64,000 bases of DNA, taken from Cerioporus squamosus (Eukaryota; Basidiomycota; Agaricomycetes; Polyporales; Polyporaceae). The notes beneath the pieces were generated by a model that saw only the letters and a program-made list of their open reading frames with translations, did no database searches and was not told the origin of the DNA. Shown in pieces: positions 21,903 to 33,843 of the stretch. Where the stretch lies: NCBI GenBank assembly GCA_022592435.1, contig JABYQS010000038.1:184311-248310 (forward strand), written 5' to 3'. Position 1 is the first letter of the stretch. Each line of letters starts with the position of its first letter. A program made the position numbers and the translations under genes.

Positions 21903-22003
21903 TTTGCCCGGGGGAATAGCCCCACGCAAACCGCCTGAAGAGTGTTGAAAGCGGCAACGAGAGTGTTGAGAAGGGTTTGCCCGGGGGAATAGCCCCACGC
22001 AAA
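21903..22003. repeat. Two further copies of the palindromic 28-bp element
   Basis: Perfectly matching copies at 21903-21930 and 21976-22003, 73 bp apart, lying 110-215 bp upstream of the minus-strand start at 21791. The sequence between them resembles that between the copies at 19379 and 19453. Confidence 0.9.
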
Positions 22004-22701
22004 CCGAGTGGAGAGTGTTGAGGTGAGGGACGGGAAGAGGGTCCAGATGAGGATAGGTGGGAAGACAAACCTACCGCAGCAGGACGACAAGCGCAGGAAG
22101 CGCGACCGGCGAGGAAGCGCGACCTGACAGTGCGGGAGTTGGTCCCGTCGACCGAACGCGATACAACAAGTACTTACTGGCGACAAGCGAGATGACCGGG
22201 GAGGGAGAGATGACCGGCGAGGAGGACGGTACGACGGTGAGGAGGACGACAAGTAAGTAAGTGAAAGTAAGTAAGTACAACTTGCGTGAAGGCATTAATC
22301 CAGCGTATCGTTATCAAGATCTTATCTCAATATCTCAAGCGATCTGGGTCGGCTGATAGACGCCGGTCGCCGACCGGTCGGCGACCTTTGCCCCACAATG
22401 CAGGTGTTCTCTACTATTGCAGCAGAGCTATGCCACCTGGATCAATCCTGAAGCCTCGGTTCGTTCTCTTCTTGGATCAATCATGTTCATTGCATGTCTC
22501 GCTTACCCTTCCACTCGTAGTAGGTTCACGGTCTTGTGTGTGATTACCATAACGCTCACGCGTTGAACGCCCTGCACAAGTCTTATTGGCGGCACGAGCT
22601 GCGAGCCTCCTCGGAGAAGCGATTGTGGTGGGTATCACAATAGCGAGGACGTACGGATGGCTGTCCGTCACGAGGGTTGCGCCGGGAGAAGCCGAGACCG
22701 T

Positions 22702-22730
22702 GGGAGGAGGGGGGGAGGGGGGTCCGGGGG
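22702..22730. repeat. G-rich repeat, copy 1
   Basis: A run of GGG blocks ending GGGGGGTCCGG, followed by a TGCACTTT motif. A near copy lies 430 bp downstream. Four or more G-runs could form a G-quadruplex. Confidence 0.75.
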
Positions 22731-23134
22731 TCCTTACTGCACTTTTGGCAGTCCATTTGTGCAAGCCTTGCGGAGGCTTATGAAATGTGTCAGTGGTCTC
22801 TACAAACATGATTTCATGATTGGAACCACTCACAAAGGTTCGAGAATGAACATCAAAGATTGGGCACTACTATAGACGTTGTATGACCTTCCCTCTCGAT
22901 GGTTTCGGGCGTCTAGTTGCTATATTGGGTATTGCGCGCTCGAACCACAAACTGAGGTCGATATGTCCCGGACACTGTTGGGGCTTGGCAGATGGAGAGG
23001 GAAATGCTGCTGTATGACTTCCCCTCCGCAAAGCATCAAATGAGCCTTAGTGTCTGTGACGGTCTGCTGTCTGATTTCAGATTATGTTTGTCTGAAAACA
23101 TGCGGAAAACATACTATATATGGTATGTTCCCAT

Positions 23135-23160
23135 GGGGGAGGGGGGGAGGGGGGTCCCCG
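23135..23160. repeat. G-rich repeat, copy 2
   Basis: Shares GGGGGAGGGGGGTCC with copy 1 at 22702-22730, and TGCACTTT follows in both. The two copies flank the extra DNA inside the truncated DUF6533 gene. Confidence 0.75.
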
Positions 23161-24037
23161 GAAACTGCTTGTTGCACTTTCAGTACCCCCGGTCTGAAAT
23201 TCTTCTCATGCAGCCCTCGTGCTGTCCGTTGCACGAAAAGTGATCGGTCGTCATTCAATTGCGGAAGTGCTCTTGACCAACGGTGAGTGTTGCCTTCTCA
23301 GAGGCTCGAGATCAGGAGTCGCCCGAACTGACATGAACATCAGGTGTTCTGTGTTTCAGGTAGCTACGCTCCACCACGCTTAACGGGTCTATTGTACTGA
23401 AGCCGGGGACACTCCCTAGCATCCCACTCGTGCTGAATGCTATCACGTTAGCCCTCACGTTTGTGGTACGTGGTACTTATCCGTTCCACACTACCACATA
23501 TTTCTCTGCGTTCACGAATTCTCTAGGGCTACGATAACAAGGACGGGGCCATCATGACTATAGGACAGTGCGTGATATGTTACAGAGACGTGTGCGTCAG
23601 TCCGTTAGTCCTGCCAGTTTTGAACGCCGCCTCTAACATTTCCTCGCTCCTCCAGGATTACGTCGATCTTGATCTCCCGCTTCCTTCTGGACCTTGGTGC
23701 ATTTCGAGACGACGTCTATATGTCGGATGCCCTCAGCAGCCATTACCACTCCTCGCATCTGTCTTTCGTCGTACCTCCGTTTGACAGCGCCACGGACAGC
23801 GATGTAGAGGACGAGTGATCGGGATGTAATCGACCGTCCCATGCCAGTCCCCGATATATATTTTCCTACTATCAGATCCAGACCCGGGTCTACATCGACA
23901 CTATCTATGCCGTACCTCACCACTGCACTTTTTTCGACAAGAAGAACTGCGCGAGTGACACAGAATGACCAGAGAGTACGGGAGCGGTTTGTATTGGGGT
24001 GGGTACTGGTGAGCGTTCACGTTGTCTCAAGTTCGAG

Positions 24038-25700
24038 CTACACGACATTCTCTCCTCTAAAGGGAATCCTGGAAGGCCCCTCCACGGCATCGCCTTCAAG
24101 CCGAGTGTGTCTCCGGTCCTCCATGGTGTTCGTCTCACTGTCACGACTTCCGTCACTTGTCTCCTCCGACGCCCGTCCTGCTGCGTTCGTACCTGGGAGC
24201 GCAGACCCGGTCCACTCGAAGTTTGGTGCGCCTTCGATGAAGGCGGCAGGTAGGATCGTAGCGCCGATGACATCCGGCCTTGAGCGCACGAAGCTCGGCG
24301 TGTGGTCGGGATCGAAAGAGAAGCGCAGCGGGTCATCGGAGTCGAGCTTCATCTCGCGCTGGCTTGCTTCGTGCAGGTCGAGTATGAAGCGGCAGATAAG
24401 GACAGTCGTGAGCCTGTATGAGTGATCGGCATGAGTCAGGAGACGGAGGTGCCGCGTGAGAGTCGTGCGTACGGCTCGGTGAAGAGGATAACGAAGCTCT
24501 CGCCGCCTGTGTTGAGGATCTGGGATTCGGCGGTCAGTCCACATCTCTGGAACAGGGCGCCGAGGGGACGCACAGATGAGAGCGTGAAACTGAGTTGTAG
24601 GACACTCAAGATGGACAGCACTCTGAAAAGGGTGTCAGGTGGGCATTGTTGCGAGATGCTAGGAACGAGTCTCACATGAAGTATAGAGTACCTATGGACC
24701 ACGAGCTCGCAACGTCAGTATACTTACTCCGCAGGGTAACAATGCAGCGTACCGTTCCACAGCAGTATGGAGGAGAGTGTCCGACGGGTCCCCTCCGATT
24801 GAAAGGGGTTTTCTATGGGACGAACCGCGGTACTGCGCCAGGTGAGCATGACTAGCAGTAGGTCGGAGACAGTAACTCCAGTCCTAGCTACTATAGAGAC
24901 TTCAGGTGTGTCAGTCGAGAGCTGTGCTGGTCATGGCTGGCGACCTACATCTGAACGAGTCAGTCAGCTGCCCAGAGCAACAGAGCGAAAATGAGCGACG
25001 AACGTAATCGACTGTGTCCTGGTAATCATGAGTGCGGATACGCATCCGACGATAGGCTCGATGAATCCTGTGAAGTGATATGCGAATTGCGCCTGACGAA
25101 CGTGTCATAACTCGAGTGCCAGAGGATTTGATTGTAGACTTACGAGGTTCGCCGCCAAAGGTGCTAGGGAGAGGACGAGGATGAGGCTCGAGATGATACG
25201 GTTCTTGCAGAGCGCGAACGCGCGCATTCCGGAGAATGCTGAAGAAAAAGTCAGCATACCCCGCTTCCAGTGACAAGCAAACTAATCAAGACATACCAGA
25301 TAGAGGTAGATACCGGGCGTAGTCGATAGCCGAGAGTACCTTCACCAATATGTCGCAGGCGAGATCACTATAGGTAATAGCTCCCACCATGAGCTATTGA
25401 TTCTTTGACCGCGCTCAAACGGGGAATGTTACCTCTGTATCACGTCAGAAAATGAGCTCACTTCCATTGTCGTCGAGAATGAGATACGCTCACCTGAGTG
25501 GATATTTCCGGGAACATCATAAGGATACTGAGTACGTTGTAGATGAATGCGATGTATCTTGTCGCGGCGTAGACGATCGAGGCGCCGCTAGTCAGCTTGC
25601 TCGCCCGGAACAACTCGACTTCACGGTCGATCGTGATGAGGTGGTCGTAGAGAAGGAAGACTGAGAGGATCATCAGCATGAAGGCGACATGGCTAGTGAA
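24038..25700 (-). CDS. DUF6533-type multi-pass membrane protein
   Basis: Member of a large basidiomycete family of receptor-like membrane proteins of unknown function. The signature exon reads LLYDHLITIDREVELFRASK (about 25640-25580), the DUF6533 pattern. It is followed by CDILVKVLSAIDYARYLPL, then FSGMRAFALCKNRIISSLIL, SDLLLVMLTWRSTAVRP, a short exon GTLYF, VLSILSVLQLSFTLSS, and a C-terminal exon with LTTVLICRFILDLHEASQ and an acidic cytoplasmic tail. At least six hydrophobic helices are visible. Exons are small with 50-60 bp introns; the N-terminal exon and the exon near 25070 are not fully resolved. Convergent with the truncated copy at 22404-23818. Confidence 0.7.
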
Positions 25701-25739
25701 AATGACCGACTTCTGGGTGCCGCGCCGATGAAGGTACCG

Positions 25740-27005
25740 GTTTGGCTGGTAGTAATGTCATTCAGTCAGTCTGCGGGCACCATCCGGGTTAAAGGAAGGC
25801 ACGTACAACGTCTCAGCAAACGCTACAATGTCAAAGTCGTTCATGGCAGAAGAGGATTGAGCAACGACGATGGGAAAGGTACTGGCACCATCACCACAAC
25901 GTCCTTGGGTGTCTTATGGTCCTCTCAGGTCCCAGGAATTGAGGTTTCCGACCACGGTGGAAGCCTTGCAGCACAATTTGACATTCTTGGAGCTGAGGTG
26001 AGTTCCAGCAGCGAAGGTTCATCCCCACGCGGATGACCACCAAGTTGAGCTGGCGCCTCGAATAGCTGTCGAGGCGAGGGGTGAGGAACGGTGACGGCGA
26101 CACAAACGCCGGTCGGCAGAGAAAAGTCACCGCCCTGTCGCAGTACTGCGCGTTGCACATCATCTCGTCGCTCGACCACTATCATACTGACATCGTTCCA
26201 TAATCGCTGCAGGTTGTCTTTCTATGATTGCGGGACTACAGCGCGGAACGCGACAAACGCAGCTCCTGGATAGCATTCATTCAATATCCCCGGCTCCGAG
26301 TGGCGGTGTCCCTTTGACTCGACCACGGTCAGACTAGCAGTCCGCGGCTGAGTTCGATGCGGCGCGTTCTGTAGTGAGGTGCGTCGAGGATGTGCCTAGA
26401 CTTTCTGATATTCTCTGATTTCTCGGATCTGCCACAAGTTCCTGTGAGGCCAGTAGTGGTAGACACATGACGTACCTGATCGTTCTCATTCAAGTTCCTG
26501 TCTTTTCACCAGCACGCCGGAGAGTATCGCGATTTCCGCATGTCAGTGATTCTGAAGCTGAGTCCGAGACGTGACGGAATCGAGAGAAGGGGGAGTGGCG
26601 CCCAAAGTTGAAGCTGAGTAAGTAGTTTTGTCATGAGCCTCAGAGCAGTAAGTAGCGAGTTAAGCAGGCAGTTAACGACACTTTGTACTACTATGTGCCA
26701 GTGTAAGTTACAAGTTGCACTGGTCTTATCCTGCGACGTACTTATCCGGGGTTCCTCCATGACCCCAGAAAGTAGTACATCTGCAAAACAAGAAGAAACA
26801 AGGCGATTGCGATCACACTGCTTGCGCGTAGTATATGACTGTAGTTGGGAGAGGGACCCGGTGCGTGTGTCGTGCTCTGCGTTTCTGACGACGAGTTATT
26901 CTCACTTCGCACGTACAGCATCCACATACTACACGTCCTTCACTCTCCTGCGATCAACTCTCCGATTGTCCTGTCCATCGGACTGCACTGAATCAAATCT
27001 CCATG
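25740..27005. other. Intergenic, no gene seen
   Basis: About 1.25 kb. A minus-strand piece near 25900-26180 has some LRR-like character (NLVVIRVGMNLRCW) but stops and shifts break it. Nothing is supported as a gene. Confidence 0.4.
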
Positions 27006-28823
27006 TCAGCCACTGACTACAATAGTCGGACTCTTTTCCAGACTTACCATGATCACCATCCCTTCATGAGTCAAGCCCTGTCCCTCCACAAACTTCGAGT
27101 CGGTATTGGACCAGGCCTTGATGTATGTCATGCGATACGGCAGCCTCGTCGTCACCGGTCCTGCAAAGCTCTGCAATCCTTGAATTGTGTCTGACGCATC
27201 CACGCCCCGGAAGGGAGACCCAGGCGCAGAAGATACGTCTCGCTCGCCGCTGCCAAAACTGTCCTCTTCGCTCTTCGGACGGACGTCGACGATATAGATG
27301 TCCTGGGCGTTCAAAAGAGCACGGCTGCGCAGCGGTAGGGCTACACGCGAGCCCATGACGGTGATTATGTGCGGTTCCTCCCCGAGTTTGAGCAGGCGAG
27401 CGCCGTCAGGGCCCCAGTGGTCCCATGGCACACACCGCGAGGACTGTCGCTCCTCTGGCGGCAAGTGCCCAAGGGTCCCCAGTCGGGTGGGAATGGTGGT
27501 CAGGGGTATGAGGAAGACAAGGTGCTCGGGCACATTATGCGTGAATGTACCAATGTAGAGCGCGAGGACATTGAGGTCGGGATCTTCCCGGAAGAGAGGA
27601 CGGTCGCTCCTGAAATATCGAGGCCCGTGTTCGTGACAGCGTAGGAAACCGACTCGAGCATTCTCCCCGAGGCTGGGGAGTGCGAGGTGCAGCAAACAGT
27701 CGTCTTCCGTCGCAGGTTCCGGCCGCATGGCGGGAGACGCAGCCGGGTCGAAGTGGTAGACGAAGAGACCTCGATGGTCGACCACGAGAACATGGGACGG
27801 ATCCAGTAGAAAACACTTTCCCGCGGTTCTCGGACCATAGTGCTGGAAGGCCAAGGCACTCTTGTTCAGTAACTGGACCCGGAGAAGTCGGTGAGGAAAG
27901 TCAAAGGCTTACCCAAACCATGGCCCCGGTTTTCCAATTAGTGACTTGCAGCTCGCCTTGCGGACTAGAGTACCCGAACCCGGTTAATGACCACGCGATC
28001 AGGTCACCTATGGACATGACAGTGTCCCACTCATGTGCGGATGCAAAGAGCACAGAATGTGCGGCCAGAGGATGCGGAGTCCGGTCCTGCGAGAGGCTGA
28101 GAACGACGCACTGCGGGATCCTGGAGGATATCGTACTTTGAATTAGCTCGTGCATCACCGTCATGACACAGCTGTATGAGTACAATTGGACTTACGTATC
28201 GCGTGCCGTCGCCGATTTCGTGAACACAACCATATCCTCCTCAGGGTTGACTGCGCATGCCCCTATATGTGACACCTCGGGGAGGCACTTCCTCCAATCG
28301 GTCAAGAGCAACGACGTGTCGTTCAGGCCTCCCGACACCTCCAGCTCCGGCCATGCCGGCCGACGCAGCTTCCACACCAAATTTGACTCGGCTGCGTCTT
28401 CGCCTTCGGATGCGCTTAGGTTCTCCTCATGAAGGAGAAACCCGCCTGCACAAGTCCTGACGGTAGAGCGACGAGGGGACGGTATCATGATAGTGTGCAA
28501 GGGGAAGCCAGTCTCCCATGCGGCGTTGCGTGCTCGGAGCTTCTCCAGCTTCGCCGCCAGCGGGACGTCGGAAGGTCCGTCAACCATCCCCGCTCGGTAT
28601 AGCTCCATCCTGTACTGGATCGCAGCCTCGTGTGCGATGAGGCTCTTCAGCGCCTTGCAAACCTGCGGAATGATGCTGGTGTCAGTCTAATGTCACTGTA
28701 GTGCGAGTCGGGGAGCCGTACCCTCGTGCATCTGGTCAATTCACCCAGTCTCAGTCCCAGCAGGATCTTCACTTGCAGCTCTGGGGCAAGCTGAAGCAAC
28801 GTAGAGCCGCAGTCGCGAGCCAT
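27006..28823 (-). CDS. F-box protein
   Basis: Probable substrate adaptor of an SCF ubiquitin ligase. It starts at ATG 28823. The N-terminus has a short F-box (LLQLAPELQVKILLGLRLGE, then CTRV), a splice, VCKALKSLIAHEAAIQYRME, then EKLRARNAAWE, the conserved linker of agaricomycete F-box proteins. Later exons at about 28608-28195, 28140-27915 and 27850-27006 carry strand-rich sequence with features such as DDTSLLLTDW and MVVFTKSA, probably a propeller-like target-binding part (inference). The last exon ends SLEKSPTIVVSG. The four or five exons are separated by short introns. Expansion of such genes is common in Agaricomycetes; the target is unknown. Confidence 0.75.
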
Positions 28824-29041
28824 CGTGGTGGTAGCAGATCTAGCGGTGAACGGTCCTATACAACGGCATAAATTGGAGCTCACGGCTACTGCGCCGCATT
28901 GATTGAAGCGTGTCAGGTCGCACCGCCTCGACGTCCGAGGGAAAGCTCTATGACCATGATCACGACACGCTTGTGCCCCGTGTTCGCCCCGTGTTTCATT
29001 GGCAATAACGTCTTCACGCAGTTGTAGCAGCGACACGAATA

Positions 29042-30560
29042 TCATTCAATCCCAACAACACCTGTCGAGTCGTCAAACTCAGGAGACGCGAACGCGACAT
29101 ACGACAGCTGCGAAGGAAAGCGCCCCTCAAGCGAGGCGTCTTGCGCGCAGACGTCGCTCGCCTGGATCCTGAGCGCGCCCAGGTCCAAGAGGAAGCGCGA
29201 AATCAATATTGAGGTTATCCTGGAAGAGTCAGACCATGTCAGATCACGCTTGCACGCGCGCGATGAGTGGACGTACGCGTCTCGGAAAGATACGATGCAT
29301 TGCCCCATGGTCAGAGAGGTGCTCGAATTGGCGTTGTATCCCTGAGAAGTCGACAGGTGGGTCATGCGGACAGGAACAGAAGGGATGGCACGCACCACAA
29401 TCGTGAGGGCAAACGCGAGTGTGTTCAGCAGCAGTGGGATGCTAGGGAGGTACGTCAGCACGGAGAACGCGGACATCGATAATGGCTCGGATGCGTGCGC
29501 ATACCTGAAGCAGAGGACGCCTGTAACTTGCGTCAGATAGCGTTCGGCATGAGGGAGCGTCATCCGTACCATTGGTGAGGAGGACCTCGGCAATCGAACG
29601 ACGTTGCGTCGAGTCCCGATGTTTGAACGGCCCTGTGCGTATCTTGACTATAGTTATAACGAGCACGATCGCTTCCCCGAGTAGGGTGGCGGAGCGTGTT
29701 GCCCATAGTACTTGCCCACGCGGCAAGTGATGTAAGTAGTGCACTCGCGAGAGAAGGCCATATTCGCTCACTGTCAACTTCATAGTGAGCGGAAAGGGCG
29801 GAGCAGGATGTACTATACACGGAAGGACGCACCGAGGTTTCAAGACCGCTCCAGGTGGGAGAGCTCGGCTGCAGTTGTAAGGAGCCGGTAGGTTGATATT
29901 GTCGAATGCGGCGTATTCGTACTGGCATGGCTTTGTGATGAGGAGGAACTGGGCAATACAATGTGGAACTCACGGCAACGGGAATTATGAACGTGGCATT
30001 GAGAATGAGTACGAGGGCTGTGAGGCATATGTTGTGATCCGTGAGAGCATACGCTCGGAAAGCAGAGAATACTGCAGCGGAGATACGAGAAGTCAGCGCG
30101 GCTCACTCGAAGTACCGTTCGGTCCTTACCTGCCCAGGCGAGGTATGGTAATATGGTGCAGACTCCTTCGAAGACCGGGAGAATCTCACAGCTGCGGGTA
30201 ATGTGTAATGTAAGCAACCACTGCCGACGATCCGCACAATTAGCCCGTGACGCACGTCTGTAAAGCATGAGTTCGCTTTTGACTGAAAAAGGCCGCAGAT
30301 ACGCACTTCATTCTGAACAGGAAACAGCAAGAGTGTGGCAGAAATGCACGACATGATCTCCACATAGCGGTTGACGAAGTATAGGATGCTGGATAGCTTC
30401 AATCTATGACACCAAAACACGGCAAACTCGGTGCCCAGAGTCAGGAAAGAATCGTAGACAACCAAGGCTTGACAGACGTCAGCTGCAAGGCGCCGGACAA
30501 CGGCGTAGATTGCGCACCTGAGGCAGATATTGTACACAGTTGAAGTGGCAAGCTGATGGG
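29042..30560 (-). CDS. DUF6533-type multi-pass membrane protein
   Basis: Full-length relative of the gene at 24038-25700. The signature exon reads ALVVYDSFLTLGTEFAVFW then LSSILYFVNRYVEIM (about 30460-30330). Next come CEILPVFEGVCTILPYLAWA, FSAFRAYALTDHNICLTALV (about 30070-30000), a loop exon with QYEYAAFDNINLPAPYNCSR, SATLLGEAIVLVITIVKI, RRSIAEVLLTNG, IPLLLNTLAFALTIVV, MGQCIVSFRDA, and a last exon ITSILISRFLLDLGALRIQ with a short tail ending STGVVGIE. Seven hydrophobic segments are likely. The exact first exon is uncertain (about 30537-30560). It begins downstream of the F-box gene in the same orientation, but no operon is implied in a fungus. Confidence 0.75.
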
Positions 30561-30660
30561 ATGTCAGTCTAGCATTTCGTACGCAGGATAGTTACTTACG
30601 TCGACTCTAGATACAATACAAGAGGGCCATACTCGGAGGCCATAATGGAACTCACGTCAG

Positions 30661-32718
30661 AGCACCCATGTCGGAGAGGTCGCGCGTGCGGGGATGGGGA
30701 AGGGGTATATGTATACCTACACCGCTAGGTTCGGCGCCCCATCTGTCAGGATGGCCGGAAGGCGGAGATGATCAGCATTTCCGCATGCAACGCGTATGCC
30801 GTGCTGCAAGGTTCGCGATGACACCTGCAATCCCGCTCTTCTCTGCATTGACCCTGACCCGCGATCAATGTACATCATTCGAACAGCGCCGAAGACATCG
30901 CATCGCGAAAACACACCTGATCATAGTCCGGAGTGCGGTTGGGAATGCAATAAGGCCGTGCGGTCAAGTAGTTGGGCGTGCCGCCCCTCTACAATCGTCT
31001 GGTGGCAAGGTCAGCTCGTGCTCCGACAGCAAAAGTGAGGGCGTAATTCGGGCTCAAGGCTTACTGCATAGAGAAGATGGAGGAGCAGTACAGACGCACT
31101 ACAGCGACCGAGACGCCGGCGTGAGCGATGCCGGTAAATCGTTGACAGTTCGTCAAACAGATCAAACCTCAGAAGGTGCTCCGCGCGCGAGTGGCAGTGA
31201 GCGCGATCCGAGAATACGCGGACTTGCCCTCGTGTCCTCGGGAACGACGCCGGTCACATCTCAGCTACGTCCATCAAGACTACGATACTTAGGGAAACGA
31301 TCCAAGGTCCTCGTTTGTGGTTTAGACGGTGTTTGTGCATATTGCTAATGCAAACGATAACCACAAGTGAGGTAGGCCTGCTGCACCCCCGGGTGCAACA
31401 AACTCCGAGCAATGGTGTCGACTCCCACATCAACTCACATGGCCCCCATTCATGTTCCATCCCGCCTGAGACCGACCGCTCTAATCTGACTCGGACGACA
31501 ATGGTCGCCCACAGTCGAACAGAGCGATCGGATCCCCAAACCTCCACTGCCTCAACGAGGAAGTTTCCCCGAACGTGCGACTGCCGCGAGAATCTATGAG
31601 GGGCGACATCTGAACTGACCTTGCTCAATTTCCGGTGCGTCCGCCTGCCGGGCTTGAGCGGCAGGGGCTGGGTGGACGAAGTATAGATATTACAACCAGG
31701 CTATGTGGAAGATTCTTCGGTGCGATAGGTCGACGGTGAGTGAGATAGCACCGTATATCCCGACTGACGTGGAGGATACTGTCGACAAACAATCCGCGGG
31801 CCTGTGCGAGGTCCCAGACCATGTCCCCGCGGACGAAACGGCGATTCTTGCTGGATTCCGGACACAAAGTGGGCTCGGGAGGCTTGAAAGATGCATTTCG
31901 ATGGGCGCACGAGACAGAAGGCAAGCAAAGGGGGATGGGGCTTGTGTGCCGCGCGGGTGACCGAGGTGTGGCGCGCTCGAGCGGAATGAGATTGAGACGT
32001 ACCGCATCGACAATGAATAGTCGGTATCCGTCAGCGCGGCCGCCAAAGTCAGCCTTCTCGTCAAGAGTCCCTCTTGGGTGTCGGTAGCAATGGGGCGAAT
32101 CCGAGGACCGAGACCGACGAGGATGCAGGCGCTGAGCAGCACTTTCCTTTGCTCCCTCTCGTGAATGAGGGGTAGGAATCGGGCAAGAACGTACCTGCTA
32201 TTGGTTCCCCGGAATCAGCACCCTCGGCACCTTCCCAGAGGCTACCGTCGTCGTTGCGATGGTGTCGATAGGTCTTTTCGAAATCGTATCGCATGTTCTT
32301 CATACCTCCAGGCAAGCGATGCCTACTTAGAGATTCTGTTAGGGCCAGTGAGACCGTGCGCACAGGGATTCACGGTCTTGTCGAAGCACTTACCTCGTCA
32401 TATCGAGTTCAACATCCCATCATACCGACATGTTTTACACGCGTGCGCTGGCTCGTGTCGGTTGCATGTTGTCTCCAGAAGTCATCTCGATAGCGAGGCA
32501 CATATGTCGAGAATTGCCTTCACGATGTATTGGTGGTAAGTAAGTGAGTAGCAAGTAAGTGAGTAGGAGAGGACGACACGCCCTGACCCGAATTTAGGGG
32601 CTGAGTCGAACCAAGCCGAACCGCGCTGAACCGGCGCTGACACCTGAGATTGTTCTGGCAACATCGAAAGCTACGCATGCACTACGGCAGACGTCTCGCA
32701 ATTTCTACTCCGTGCAGC
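30661..32718. other. Long stretch without a supported gene
   Basis: About 2 kb. The minus strand at 31.7-32.4 kb has open pieces with fairly regular codon use (for example YDFEKTYRHHRNDDGSLWEG and RFVRGDMVWDLAQARG) that may be exons of an unrecognised gene, but I could not join them. Short AGTAAGTGAGTAG direct repeats occur at about 32534-32560. Confidence 0.4.
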
Positions 32719-32720
32719 GA

Positions 32721-32786
32721 GTTCGAGAATAATTCGAGAACATGAACGGTGGTCAACGGATCTTTGGACAACTCAGAGGATATAAG
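32721..32786 (+). promoter_or_regulatory. Heat-shock elements and TATA box of the Hsp20 gene
   Basis: At 32721-32746 the 5-bp units gTTCg-aGAAt and aTTCg-aGAAc, followed by aTGAAc, form alternating TTC/GAA heat-shock elements, the binding sites of Hsf1 trimers. A TATAAG box is at 32781-32786, about 110 bp before the ATG at 32895. A C-rich run follows the TATA box. This predicts strong heat induction. Confidence 0.8.
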
Positions 32787-32894
32787 GCCCCCCCCCCAGC
32801 CCCAGCTGCTGACTCTTCAGAAACAAGTCTTCGACATCAGCGACAAGTTACAACCTCGCATCCTCATCACTTCTACACCGAACTCCTCACTACC

Positions 32895-33484
32895 ATGTCC
32901 CTCGTCAACTTCTTCAACAACGACCCCTTCTTCTCTGAGTTCGACCGCTTGTTCGACGAGGCTTTCGACCGTCGGACTCGTGGCGGCTCTGGCTCTGGCT
33001 CTCAGGTCCAGCGAGCCAACAACGCGCCTCGCGTCCTCCGGCCAAGGTATGTATCCGCCGTGTCTGGTCTTCTGCACATGAAGTTGCTAACATGATTTAT
33101 TACAGGGTTGACGTCCACGAAGACAAGGAGAAGAACCTCGTCACCGCGACGTTCGAGCTTCCAGGCATCAACAAGCAGGACGTGAGCATCGACATCCGCG
33201 ACAACGTCCTCACCGTCTCTGGCGAGTCGAAGCAGGAGACGGAGAAGAACGAGAACGGATACCTCACGCGCGAGCGGCACTTCGGCCGCTTCTCGCGCTC
33301 GCTCCCCGTTCCCCAGGGCATTAAGGTATGTTCGGCCGCCCTCTGAGTACTCCCGCTGACCTTGTACTGACGCTCCTCTCTGCAGCCCGAGGAGGTCAAG
33401 GCCTCGATGGAGAACGGTGTTCTGACCGTCACGTTCCCGCGCCAGACACCTGAGCAGCTCCCGAAGAAGATCACCATTGCCTAA
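32895..33484 (+). CDS. Small heat-shock protein, Hsp20/alpha-crystallin family
   Basis: ATP-independent chaperone that holds unfolding proteins. Three exons (32895-33046, 33106-33325, 33386-33484) give 156 residues, normal for the fungal Hsp16-Hsp20 class. The N-terminus SLVNFFNNDPFFSEFDRLFD is the typical Phe-rich arm, followed by a Gly/Ser linker. The alpha-crystallin domain starts at VDVHEDKEKNLVTATFELPG and contains VLTVSGE and GRFSRSLPVPQGI. The last exon has the diagnostic ENGVLTVTFPR and ends LPKKITIA, with an I-x-I-like C-terminal anchor. Both introns have GT-AG ends and are 59-60 bp. The start is the only ATG giving the conserved arm. Heat-shock elements upstream support regulation by Hsf1. 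Confidence 0.95.
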
Positions 33485-33843
33485 GCAGTCGCATCGTCGG
33501 ATCCCGGTCCACGGTCTTTGTCATTGAAGTCGCATTGTTATCTTCGTTTCTCTGCTTTCTTCCGCTGTGTATCTTTGACGTCGTGGATCCATTGTATCAA
33601 TAGCTCAACCACTCAAGCCAATATACCTAGTTTCTATACATTCTGTATTCATTCCATGGCCAGCAGCAACGACGGAAAGGATTGTGCGTCATCGACCAAA
33701 CAGCTGAGTACACACACAGTCGTTAAATGCCCCTGCTCCTACGTGACTACGTCCTTCCCGAGCGACCTCTGGGTCAGCATACGTACTCGAAAATGAGAAA
33801 GCCCCTCACTGCTATCTTGTCTGAGTCGGGCGACGTGCGTATG

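Larger units (their letters stand above)
22404..23818 (+). pseudogene. Truncated DUF6533-type membrane protein gene
   Basis: Exon-sized pieces match the C-terminal half of the DUF6533 gene at 29042-30560 in order: YYCSRAMPPGSILKPR (about 22420), AARAASLLGEAIVVGITIA (about 22585), IAEVLLTNG (about 23255), IPLVLNAITLALTFV (about 23420), MTIGQCVICYRD (about 23555), and ITSILISRFLLDLGAFRDDV to the stop at 23818. The N-terminal membrane segments and the DUF6533 signature are missing. About 560 bp with a duplicated G-rich motif separates two exons that are close together in the intact copy. I read it as a 5'-truncated, probably non-functional paralogue. Confidence 0.6.

Noticed and set aside
19226..22003. 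Palindromic repeats considered as a CRISPR-like array
   Set aside because: Eukaryotic context, only five copies in two groups, related rather than unique spacers, no cas genes.
31625..32363. Possible minus-strand membrane or hypothetical gene
   Set aside because: Some exon-like pieces exist but could not be joined with consensus splice sites into one frame.
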